In this document: in pieces, positions 5,825 to 12,983 of the stretch
Layout of the letters: the number at the start of each line of letters is the position of its first letter
Position numbering within the stretch: position 1 is the first letter of the stretch
From: CAYRUP01 sp964578975
GTDB lineage: Bacteria > Pseudomonadota > Gammaproteobacteria > DSM-16500
DNA: 15,795 nt
NCBI GenBank assembly: GCA_964578975.1
Contig: CAZOFA010000056.1
Span: 1-15,795 of the forward strand
Direction of reading: 5' to 3'
Translations under genes and position numbers: made by a program
Notes under the pieces: generated by a model
What the model saw: the letters and a program-made list of their open reading frames with translations, nothing else
What the model was told of the DNA's origin: nothing
Databases searched by the model: none

Positions 5825-8203
5825 TTATTTTGACTCGTCGTCATCCATGGGCTTGATAAAATCGCAAGGCTTGTGCGGACAAACTAATTCAGTGCCTCGT
5901 TTTTTGGTAATTTTAATGGTTAAAATTGGCCATGCGCATTTTCCACAGGCTTGTGCAACAGGTTCATTCCATACGGCATATTTACAATCCGGATAACGCG
6001 CGCAGGAAAAAAATATTTTTCCCATGCGTGATTTACGTTTCAACATGTGGCCTTGATTACACTCGGGGCAATCGACACCGGTATCTGTCGGTTTGTTCAA
6101 CGATTCGATGTATTTGCAATTCGGATAACTGCTGCAACCGATAAATTTTCCATAACGCCCAGACTTTAATAATAAAGGTCCGCTGCATTGCGGGCAAGTG
6201 CGTCCTTCAACAATATCCGGCGACACGGCGGTGGATTTGTCTTCATCTAAGCTGCGCGTATAAGTGCACTCTGGGTAACCCGTACAACCAATAAAACGAC
6301 TGTGTCGACCCAAACGAATGGACAACGGTTTGCCGCACTGGGGACACGCTTCATCGAGTGCTTCTTGTGTTACATCGCTACGTTTCACGGTTTCTAATAC
6401 CTCATCCACTCGATGTTTAAACGGTTCCCAAAATTCGCCGAGCAACGGCACCCATTCTGTTTCACCGCGCGAAATTTCATCCAACTCATCTTCCAATTGC
6501 GCAGTAAAACCATAATCCACATAACGTGTAAAATGTTGTGTTAAAAATTTATTAACGATTCGACCCACATCGGTTGGACGAAAACGTTTATTTTCCAGTA
6601 CCACATATTCACGATATTGCAACGTATTCACGATTGCCGCATAAGTCGATGGACGACCAATGCCATATTCTTCCAACGCTTTAATTAAAGTGGCTTCCGA
6701 ATAACGCGGTGGCGGTTCAGTGAAATGTTGATTGCATTGTAATCCTTTTAACTCAACTTCTTCACCTTCTTTTAATGCCGGTAACATACGATCGTCATCA
6801 TCGCTCTTGCTATCATCTTCGCCTTCTTTGTAAACCAACATAAATCCAGGATCAATCACGACGGATCCATTGGCGCGAAATATACCTTTATCACCACATT
6901 CAAGATCCGCTGCAACAGTATCAATGGTTGCGTGAATCATTTGTGATGCGACCGTGCGCTTCCAAATTAAATCATACAATTTATATTGATCGGGATTTAA
7001 AAATTCTTTTAATGAATCCGGATTACGAATGACAGACGTGGGACGAACTGCTTCGTGGGCCTCTTGCGCATTTTTGGCTTTGGTTTTATAAACGCGTGGT
7101 TCATCGGGAATATTATTTTTTCCATAACGTTCGCCAATCATATGACGAATTTCAGCAATTGCTTCGCCCGCTAAATTCACCGAGTCCGTACGCATATAAC
7201 TGATTAAACCGACCGCACCGCCACCAATGTCAATGCCTTCATATAATTGTTGTGCCGTACGCATCGTACGTTGTGCAGTAAAACCTAATTTGCGCGCCGC
7301 TTCCTGTTGCATGGTGGACGTTATAAACGGTGCAGCAGGATTACGTTTACGTTGTTTTTTCTCGACTTTGATGACACGCAGTTTTCCGTTCGCCGCTTGC
7401 TCAAGCGCTGCTTTGATATTATCCGCTTGCTCCGCATGATTTATCGTAAATTGTTCGAGTTTTTCACCTTGATACGTAGTTAATTTTGCCGTGAAATCTT
7501 GAGCGTGTGCATGCGCTTGTGCTTCAATATGCCAATATTCTTGTGCGACAAATTTTTCGATTTCTTCTTCACGCTCGACAATCATGCGTAACGCGGGGCT
7601 TTGCACACGACCTGCGGATAATCCACGCCGTATTTTGCGCCACAACAAGGGCGACAAATTAAATCCGACTAAATAATCTAATGCACGACGTGCTTGTTGC
7701 GCATTCACCAATTCCATCGAAATTTCGCGTGGACTGTTGACTGCGGCTTGCACCGCGTTTTTAGTGACTTCATGAAACACCACGCGATGCACCGGTTTGT
7801 CTTTCAGCGCTTTTTTCTCACGTAATACTTCATAGACATGCCAAGAAATCGCCTCGCCCTCACGATCAGGGTCTGTTGCTAAATAAAGCGCACTGGCTTT
7901 TTTCATCGCCGCCACGATCGCCGCGACATGTTTCGCATTTTTTTCAATTAATTCATAACGCATCGCAAAATGATGTTTTGTATCAACCGCGCCTTCTTTC
8001 GGTAATAAATCGCGCACGTGACCATACGATGCCAGTACTTCAAAATTAGCACCCAAATATTTTTTAATCGTTTTCGCTTTGGCAGGCGATTCGACGATAA
8101 CTAAATTTTTCCCTGAGGCTTTGGAAGCTTTCGATGTTGCAGCTTTCGCTGTTGAAGCTTTCGATGTTGAAGATTTTTTTGTTGACGATTTGGATTTAGG
8201 CAT
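5825..8203 (-). CDS. topA: DNA topoisomerase I (type IA) with repeat-rich N-terminal extension
   Basis: Relaxes negative supercoils by single-strand cleavage. The 792-residue product carries the Toprim domain (VIVESPAKAKT, with E38; ATDPDREGEA, with D111, D113, E115). The catalytic tyrosine is Y336 in GLISYMRTD. The C-terminal part has four four-Cys zinc-ribbon modules: C620/623/640/646, C670/673/690/696, C712/715/734/740 and C753/756/775/780. Before the Toprim domain there is a Lys/Ser/Thr/Ala-rich extension of about 30 residues with a 5-residue periodicity (KSSTK-KSSTS-KASTA-KAATS-KASKA), probably disordered and DNA-contacting. The start at 8203 lies 10 nt after the smg stop and has a poor Shine-Dalgarno, so translational coupling is likely. 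An internal start skipping the basic tail cannot be excluded, but no ATG lies near the Toprim domain. Confidence 0.97.
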   Translation of the reverse strand: MPKSKSSTKKSSTSKASTAKAATSKASKASGKNLVIVESPAKAKTIKKYLGANFEVLASYGHVRDLLPKEGAVDTKHHFAMRYELIEKNAKHVAAIVAAMKKASALYLATDPDREGEAISWHVYEVLREKKALKDKPVHRVVFHEVTKNAVQAAVNSPREISMELVNAQQARRALDYLVGFNLSPLLWRKIRRGLSAGRVQSPALRMIVEREEEIEKFVAQEYWHIEAQAHAHAQDFTAKLTTYQGEKLEQFTINHAEQADNIKAALEQAANGKLRVIKVEKKQRKRNPAAPFITSTMQQEAARKLGFTAQRTMRTAQQLYEGIDIGGGAVGLISYMRTDSVNLAGEAIAEIRHMIGERYGKNNIPDEPRVYKTKAKNAQEAHEAVRPTSVIRNPDSLKEFLNPDQYKLYDLIWKRTVASQMIHATIDTVAADLECGDKGIFRANGSVVIDPGFMLVYKEGEDDSKSDDDDRMLPALKEGEEVELKGLQCNQHFTEPPPRYSEATLIKALEEYGIGRPSTYAAIVNTLQYREYVVLENKRFRPTDVGRIVNKFLTQHFTRYVDYGFTAQLEDELDEISRGETEWVPLLGEFWEPFKHRVDEVLETVKRSDVTQEALDEACPQCGKPLSIRLGRHSRFIGCTGYPECTYTRSLDEDKSTAVSPDIVEGRTCPQCSGPLLLKSGRYGKFIGCSSYPNCKYIESLNKPTDTGVDCPECNQGHMLKRKSRMGKIFFSCARYPDCKYAVWNEPVAQACGKCAWPILTIKITKKRGTELVCPHKPCDFIKPMDDDESK
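8124..8183. repeat. 15-bp tandem repeat inside topA
   Basis: Four 15-bp units: GAAGCTTTCGATGTT (8124-8138), GCAGCTTTCGCTGTT (8139-8153), GAAGCTTTCGATGTT (8154-8168) and a degenerate GAAGATTTTTTTGTT (8169-8183). Units 1 and 3 are identical. The repeat encodes the pentapeptide periodicity of the TopA N-terminal tail. Copy-number change would alter the tail by 5 residues without a frameshift. Confidence 0.85.
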
Positions 8204-8213
8204 ATACGTTTCA

Positions 8214-8681
8214 TCAATGTAAAACGTAAAATGCGTCGGCTAAGATCATGTCTTGTAAAAGAGACAGTGCAGATTTTTTGTCCGGTTGATTAAATAGCAC
8301 CATCAACACCACCCAGCGTATGCGTGCGACATCCACTTCTCTGACATCCAATGCCATGATGCGATCAATGGCAATTTCTCGTGTGACTGGATCAATGACT
8401 CCGAGTTGCTCTAGATAGAGTAAAAAACCTTGCCCCTCAACACCGATACGCTCACATTCTTCTGGGAGATAATGACGAATCGCTTGTGGCGTCAAAGACG
8501 GCCCTGCCAATACTGCCGTTTGAATTTGCACGAGACCATCCAACCAACCGAGCGCGCGATCGATTTCATAACGGTCGAAGCCAATTTTTTCTAATTCCAA
8601 AACAACATCCGCATTATCCATTTTTAATGCGACAGTCCCATCCATGTAATTTTCAAAAAGAAACATTAATACTTCAAACAT
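8214..8681 (-). CDS. smg: Smg family protein (DUF494)
   Basis: A 155-residue acidic, mostly helical protein of the Smg/DUF494 family, whose biochemical role is not established. It aligns by eye with E. coli Smg. The N terminus MFEVLMFLFENYMD matches MFDVLMYLFETYIH there. The central PEECERIGVEGQGFLLYLEQLGVI matches [24 protein letters not shown] in composition and spacing. The C terminus has RWVVLMVLFNQP and the same final LH. There is no signal peptide or membrane segment. It sits between dprA (19-nt gap) and topA (10-nt gap), the standard gammaproteobacterial order. The ATG is preceded by AAGGCAGGT, a usable ribosome site. Identification is strong and the function is unknown. Confidence 0.95.
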   Translation of the reverse strand: MFEVLMFLFENYMDGTVALKMDNADVVLELEKIGFDRYEIDRALGWLDGLVQIQTAVLAGPSLTPQAIRHYLPEECERIGVEGQGFLLYLEQLGVIDPVTREIAIDRIMALDVREVDVARIRWVVLMVLFNQPDKKSALSLLQDMILADAFYVLH

Positions 8682-8700
8682 ACCTGCCTTTTTATATCAG

Positions 8701-9798
8701 TTAAATCGATGTGCGCGCATATCCGCCGGGGACGGAGCGCACATAACCCTCTAATTCTAATGACAACAGCATGGAGGAAAGTTCTCCTGTCGTCAATCCA
8801 GCGCGCAAGATAATATCATCCACCGCGGTTACTTCATAACCAATTTGTGCTAATACTCGCTGGTGTTTAGGGTCTAAGTCAACTGCTTCCTCTTTATTTT
8901 CAGGTACGATTGCGTGGAATGGAACCGTTTTATTTAAAACGCCGACTTCTTCTAAAATATCACTCGCCGTCTCAACTAATTTCGCTCCCTGACGAATTAA
9001 TTGATGACAACCGCGCGAGAGTGGATTGTGAATGGAACCGGGAATGGCAAACACTTCGCGATTTTGTTCCAGCGCCAAACGTGCCGTGATTAAAGAACCA
9101 CTGCGTATGGCGGCTTCCACCACTAATACACCGTAACAAAGCCCGCTGATAATTCGATTGCGCATGGGAAAATGGATGGATTTGGGCAATGTGTCAGGAT
9201 GAAATTCAGACACGATGGCGCCATGAGTGATAATGTCTTCTGCTAATTTTTGATGCGTGCGCGGATAAATATGATCAAGACCCGTTCCGACGACGGCGAT
9301 GGTTTTTCCTGCCACCGCTAAAGTACCGCGATGACTGGCTGCATCCACACCCAATGCAAGTCCACTGGTAATGACCCAACCGGCGCGCGCTAATTCTTTC
9401 GCAAAGTGTTCTGCTATTTCGCGGCCGACGACGGTTGGATTACGCGATCCAACGATTGCGATTTGTTGATCGTTCAGCAAACTCACATCACCCTGTACAT
9501 ACAGCACAAGTGGCGCGTCATAAATTTCGCGTAAACGAGTTGGATAACGCGGGTCATGTATGGTCACCAATGTGCAATTATTTTCTTCCACCCAACGTAA
9601 ATTTTTTTCTGCTGTTTTCCAATCCACATTATTTAATGCATGAATCTGTTTTTCATTCAGCCCTGCATCTTGCCAATCCTCTATTCTTGCAGAAAATAAT
9701 GCGTCGGGTGTTTTAAAATAATCGAGTAAACGACGCGCGGTGCTCAATCCGACGCTGGGTAAACGTGATAAAGCTAACCAACTGTTGATGTGCGACAT
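8701..9798 (-). CDS. dprA: DNA-processing protein DprA (Smf)
   Basis: Binds incoming single-stranded DNA and loads RecA during natural transformation (cytosol). The 365-residue product has three parts. An N-terminal helix-hairpin/SAM-like region covers about 1-80 (ALSRLPSVGLSTARRLLDYF). The extended Rossmann-fold domain covers about 80-285, with IAIVGSRNPT, SGLALGVDAASHRGTL, FPMRNRIISGL, VVEAAIRSGSLITARLALEQNREVFAIPGS and GCHQLIRQGAKLVE. A C-terminal winged-helix-like domain has LTTGELSSMLLSLELEGYVRSVPGGYAR. The start at 9798 is fixed by AAGGAG 6 nt upstream. It appears to be the first gene of the dprA-smg-topA-argS-SPOR run. Its presence is compatible with competence, but many non-competent bacteria keep dprA. 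Confidence 0.96.
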   Translation of the reverse strand: MSHINSWLALSRLPSVGLSTARRLLDYFKTPDALFSARIEDWQDAGLNEKQIHALNNVDWKTAEKNLRWVEENNCTLVTIHDPRYPTRLREIYDAPLVLYVQGDVSLLNDQQIAIVGSRNPTVVGREIAEHFAKELARAGWVITSGLALGVDAASHRGTLAVAGKTIAVVGTGLDHIYPRTHQKLAEDIITHGAIVSEFHPDTLPKSIHFPMRNRIISGLCYGVLVVEAAIRSGSLITARLALEQNREVFAIPGSIHNPLSRGCHQLIRQGAKLVETASDILEEVGVLNKTVPFHAIVPENKEEAVDLDPKHQRVLAQIGYEVTAVDDIILRAGLTTGELSSMLLSLELEGYVRSVPGGYARTSI

Positions 9799-9943
9799 GA
9801 CAAACTCCTTTTTATGTTTTGCGAATATTCAATTTTTATTGGGCGGGAATATCTGTTGAAAATTTTCTTTTGATAATCTGACTGATTCGCGGGGAGAAAG
9901 TGTAACTCTTCCCAAAGAAAATTTAAATCAGTGTTAAAAAAAA
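9799..9943. other. Leader/promoter region of the dprA operon
   Basis: This 145-nt AT-rich gap lies between the dprA start and the terminator of the upstream gene. It must hold the promoter of dprA-smg-topA unless these genes are reached by readthrough. I see the dprA Shine-Dalgarno AAGGAG at its dprA end but no promoter pair that stands out, and no sigma-32-like CCCCAT core. No ORF, RNA gene or repeat was recognised. Confidence 0.4.
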
Positions 9944-9973
9944 TTTTTGGGCTGAATAAGTTCAGCCCAAAAA
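9944..9973 (-). terminator. Strong intrinsic terminator
   Basis: A 13-bp perfect stem (TTTTTGGGCTGAA at 9944-9956 with 9961-9973) and a 4-nt loop TAAG. On the minus strand the stem is followed by a run of eight T (9943 to 9936), the usual intrinsic-terminator form. It lies about 20 nt after the stop of the 9995-10606 gene. A-tracts on both sides could let it act in both directions. Confidence 0.9.
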
Positions 9974-9994
9974 AATATCATCCGATTTTTTACA

Positions 9995-10606
9995 TCACGG
10001 ACTTGAACGTACGTATGTCGAAACGGTCGTGCAATCCGCTTGTTCTTGAGATGCGGTTGGCGTTTCTGATTTTGGTGACGCCTTCGGACTCGCAAGAAGC
10101 GTACCCGCATATTCTGTAATCTTAGGCGTTTCGGGTCTTGGTGATCGCCTCGCACTCGGCGGAGCACTCGCCGTTTTTTTGACAGGTGATATAGGTGCTG
10201 GTGGAACGATAGTTTCTGTTTCTGTTTCTGTTTGTGTTCCTACATCTACCATCATGGTTGGTAGTGCTGTTGGCTCCTTCGCCAGTGACGCTTCAGTTTT
10301 ACTTTCTGGCAGGTTGGGGATAGAAGGTATTATAGAAATTAATGCAGAATTCCGATCCCCAGTATTTTCTTTTACAACTGGTTGCGTAAACCAAGTCCAT
10401 GGTTTGAAATACGACCACGTGCCTTGCTCTGCTGCGGGTGTCGGTGCTGGTGTTTCCGCTGCTACTGTTTGAGCAGATGAAGTCGATGAAGCATCTGTTA
10501 AAGGTGTGTCTGGCGGCGCAGATAGTGATTTTTTTAGGACGGGTGATTGTGTTGCTGGTACATTCGTTTCGGATTTTACTTTTTTCAGATCTCGTGATCC
10601 TGCCAT
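9995..10606 (-). CDS. Orphan Pro/Ser/Thr-rich disordered protein, candidate secreted effector
   Basis: A 203-residue protein I do not recognise. It is dominated by Pro, Ser, Thr, Ala, Lys and Glu and looks intrinsically disordered. The one hydrophobic/aromatic island is TWSYFKPWTWF (63-73), with a shorter ISIIPSIPNLP at 90-100. A motif is duplicated: SPVLKKSLSAPP (21-32) and SPVKKTASAPP (140-150). There is a GTQTETETET stretch at 123-132. It has no signal peptide, no clear membrane helix and one Cys (192). The start was placed at 10606 because GGGAGA lies 5 nt upstream; an in-frame extension of 14 residues to 10648 has no ribosome site. The gene stands alone, with a PmrA-like box upstream and a strong terminator downstream. 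Disorder and possible PmrA control fit a Dot/Icm-type effector, but that is inference. Confidence 0.75.
   Translation of the reverse strand: MAGSRDLKKVKSETNVPATQSPVLKKSLSAPPDTPLTDASSTSSAQTVAAETPAPTPAAEQGTWSYFKPWTWFTQPVVKENTGDRNSALISIIPSIPNLPESKTEASLAKEPTALPTMMVDVGTQTETETETIVPPAPISPVKKTASAPPSARRSPRPETPKITEYAGTLLASPKASPKSETPTASQEQADCTTVSTYVRSSP
10213..10236. repeat. Hexanucleotide repeat in the orphan gene
   Basis: TTTCTG is present three times in a row (10213-10230), followed by TTTGTG. On the coding strand it encodes alternating Glu-Thr (TQTETETET). The 6-nt unit cannot shift the frame but could change length by slippage. Confidence 0.75.
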
Positions 10607-10655
10607 AAATTTCTCCCTAGGTAAAAAAGATTTACATTCCCATCTCAAGCGCTGA

Positions 10656-10688
10656 AGTGTAAAGAAAACACCTTAAGAAAAACTTAAG
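10656..10688 (-). promoter_or_regulatory. PmrA-like box and -10 of the orphan gene
   Basis: Two CTTAAG hexamers (10688-10683 and 10677-10672 on the minus strand) are 11 bp apart. Read towards the gene they give CTTAAGTTT-TT-CTTAAGGTG, which matches the enteric PmrA consensus as I recall it (CTTAAGGTT, two bases, CTTAAGGTT) at 16 of 18 positions. The Legionella/Coxiella form also has tandem CTTAA half-sites with this period. A -10-like TACACT lies at 10661-10656, 10 nt after the box, so the box covers the -35 position. CTTAAG is itself palindromic, so orientation is set by the neighbouring gene. No experimental support. Confidence 0.55.
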
Positions 10689-10755
10689 AATAAAAATATT
10701 TTTTGTTAGGCTTTTTTCCATTTAAGAAATGTGAGGCAACTCTGAATTCAATTCG

Positions 10756-11700
10756 TTAAAAATTTTTTTCGATGCAATCGAACAAGTGTGCGGAAATATT
10801 TGATCCGGTTTCATCATCAATTTCACGAATGCACGTTGGACTGGTCACATTAATTTCTGTTAAATAATCTCCAATCACATCGATCCCCACAAACATCAAA
10901 CCTTTTTCGCGCAACACAGGGCTTAATTGTTGGCAAATCCAACGATCACGCTCTGTTAACGGTTGCACCACGCCGCGTCCACCGGCGGCTAGATTGCCAC
11001 GCAATTCTCCGGGTAATGGAATGCGCGCTAATGCATGCGGAATCGGTTCGCCATTAATCAGAATAATGCGTTTGTCGCCTAATTTAATGTCGGGAATATA
11101 ACGTTGCGCCATTACCATACTCGTACCGTTGCGTGTTAATGTCTCAAACACCACAGACGCATTTTCATCAGGATGTTTCAGACGGAAAATATGCGCGCCG
11201 CCCATCGCATCCAATGGTTTACACACAATGTCTTGCTCTTTATGCAAAAATTCTTTCAACAGATTCATGTCGCGCGCAACCAATGTCGGCGGACAACAAT
11301 CAGGAAACCACGTCGTAAATAATTTTTCATTCGCATCACGCAAGCTTTGCGCTTTGTTCACGACTAACGTCCCTTTTTTTTCGACCAGCTCTAATAAATA
11401 GGTGGTGTAAATATATTCTAAATTAAACGGAGGATCTTTGCGCATGAGCACAACAGCACACTCACTGAGCGGAATCACCGATGACTTGCCAAACTCATAC
11501 CAATGTTCTGGATCTTGAAATACGGTTAATTTTTTCGTGCGCGCAAACACGTCTGAATCACGGAAAAATAAATCGTGTTGCTCAAGATAAAAAATTTCCC
11601 AGCCACGTTTTTGCGCTTCCCACAACATCGCCAGCGTACTGTCTTTTTTGTAATGAATCGATGCAATGGGATCCATGATCACGCCTAATTTTTTCGTCAT
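10756..11700 (-). CDS. gshB: Glutathione synthetase
   Basis: The ATP-dependent ligase that joins gamma-glutamylcysteine and glycine to make glutathione (cytosol). The 314-residue product aligns with E. coli GshB (about 316 aa) from end to end. The N-terminal domain begins KLGVIMDPIASIHYKKDST. VLMRKDPPFNLEYIY is the substrate-region signature. The ATP-grasp domain has KPLDAMGGAHIFR, ARIPLPGELRGNLAAGGRG and the metal-binding C-terminal TEINVTSPTCIREID. The ATG overlaps the gshA stop as ATGA (11697-11700), so the two steps of glutathione synthesis are translationally coupled. The 3' side to the next gene is an AT-rich gap of about 150 nt with no strong hairpin recognised. Confidence 0.98.
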   Translation of the reverse strand: MTKKLGVIMDPIASIHYKKDSTLAMLWEAQKRGWEIFYLEQHDLFFRDSDVFARTKKLTVFQDPEHWYEFGKSSVIPLSECAVVLMRKDPPFNLEYIYTTYLLELVEKKGTLVVNKAQSLRDANEKLFTTWFPDCCPPTLVARDMNLLKEFLHKEQDIVCKPLDAMGGAHIFRLKHPDENASVVFETLTRNGTSMVMAQRYIPDIKLGDKRIILINGEPIPHALARIPLPGELRGNLAAGGRGVVQPLTERDRWICQQLSPVLREKGLMFVGIDVIGDYLTEINVTSPTCIREIDDETGSNISAHLFDCIEKNF

Positions 11701-12983
11701 TTTTTTTGCTCCAACATTTCACGTGCGGCGGCCAACATGCTTAAGCGGGCCACGACCCCATACGCATAAAAACGATTTTGACAATCGTCTACTGCATTTT
11801 GATTAGGTTGATTGCACGGCTTCACAAATGCCAGTGATTCGAAATGCATGCCGGGTGCATTTAAATTTTCATCGACACCCCGTTCTTTATGCACACGATA
11901 AAAACCACCGACCACCCGTTCGCCCCATAAATAAACCACGGGTTCTGCGACCGCATTCTCAGGCCCCCAGGTTTCAAAGGTGTAAACACCTTCTTGCACA
12001 ATCACACGATTGACTGGTTGACCACTTTTAGTTTTTGCCATGCTGGTACGTTGTTTACGATTGAGTGAATGAATTTCGTCAACACTGCGCACTGTCATCA
12101 CTGCCATCCCATACGTCCCCGCATCGGCTTTCACAATAATAAATGGCTTGCAGGTAATATTATATTGAAGATATTTTTCTTGGATCGCTTTAAAAAGTTG
12201 TTCGACATTTTGTGACAGACATTCATCACCTTCGCGTCGCATAAAATCCACATGACCACAATGACGAAACAGTGGTGCAATCAACCAAGAATCAATATCA
12301 ATTAATTGCGCGAACTCCTGGCTCACGTCTGCATAATATTGGAAATGCTCTGATTTAAGACGTTGGCTCCAACCTAATTCCGCCGGTGGAATAATGGGTT
12401 GGGATAAATTTTGTAATAGCTCAGGGATACCGTCAGATAAATCATTATTTAATAACACCACGTCCGGGATAAAATTCCCGACTTTAATGACGTCTTTTTC
12501 CCGCGTGAGTGTTTGTACCATCACATGATCACCACCCATCAATGTCAATGGCGTTTCGTCGGGATAATCTGGCAATAATGTTCCGATACGCGCTTCAAAC
12601 CCAGCCGCTGTTAAAATCGCGAGTAAATTTTTTATATTTTCCCAATAATAAAGATTTCGTGTGTGATTCTCAGGCACCAATAAAATTTTTTTATGTGCAG
12701 ATGCTGCCGCCTGAATGGCAATTTTTGCGGCTTCAATCGACAACGGCTTAAATGCTGGATTTAAATTATTAAAACCTGCTGGAAATAAATTCATATCGAT
12801 GGGCGCGAGTTTAAAACCCGCATTGCGCAAATCGACTGAGCCATACACGGGTGCGGGACTTTTTTTCCATTGCAGTTGAAACCATTTTTCAATGTCTTGT
12901 TGTTTAGCGAGTAATTGTTTTTCCAAAATTTGTAATGGACCAACATTCGCTGTTGTAATATGCGGGGTTTGATATGTTTCCAC
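11697..12983 (-). CDS. gshA: Glutamate-cysteine ligase, GshA family of the Acidithiobacillus type
   Basis: Makes gamma-glutamylcysteine, the first step of glutathione synthesis. The 428-residue protein does not resemble the E. coli GshA. It fits the other proteobacterial family (Pfam GshA, TIGR02049-like, named for Acidithiobacillus ferrooxidans). Supporting stretches are SVDLRNAGFKLAPIDMNLFPAGFNN (47-71), LLVPENHTRNLYYWEN, IVKADAGTYGMAVMTV and YRVHKERGVDENLNAPGM. The position directly before gshB supports the assignment. The start is GTG (12983-12981), with AGGA about 9 nt upstream. It shares one base with the dsbD stop (TAGTG), and its own stop overlaps gshB by 4 nt. There is no signal peptide. 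Confidence 0.93.
   Translation of the reverse strand: METYQTPHITTANVGPLQILEKQLLAKQQDIEKWFQLQWKKSPAPVYGSVDLRNAGFKLAPIDMNLFPAGFNNLNPAFKPLSIEAAKIAIQAAASAHKKILLVPENHTRNLYYWENIKNLLAILTAAGFEARIGTLLPDYPDETPLTLMGGDHVMVQTLTREKDVIKVGNFIPDVVLLNNDLSDGIPELLQNLSQPIIPPAELGWSQRLKSEHFQYYADVSQEFAQLIDIDSWLIAPLFRHCGHVDFMRREGDECLSQNVEQLFKAIQEKYLQYNITCKPFIIVKADAGTYGMAVMTVRSVDEIHSLNRKQRTSMAKTKSGQPVNRVIVQEGVYTFETWGPENAVAEPVVYLWGERVVGGFYRVHKERGVDENLNAPGMHFESLAFVKPCNQPNQNAVDDCQNRFYAYGVVARLSMLAAAREMLEQKK

Noticed and set aside
10607..10648. A 14-residue upstream extension of the orphan disordered protein
   Set aside because: No Shine-Dalgarno precedes 10648, while GGGAGA is well placed for the ATG at 10606, and the extension would cover that ribosome site.
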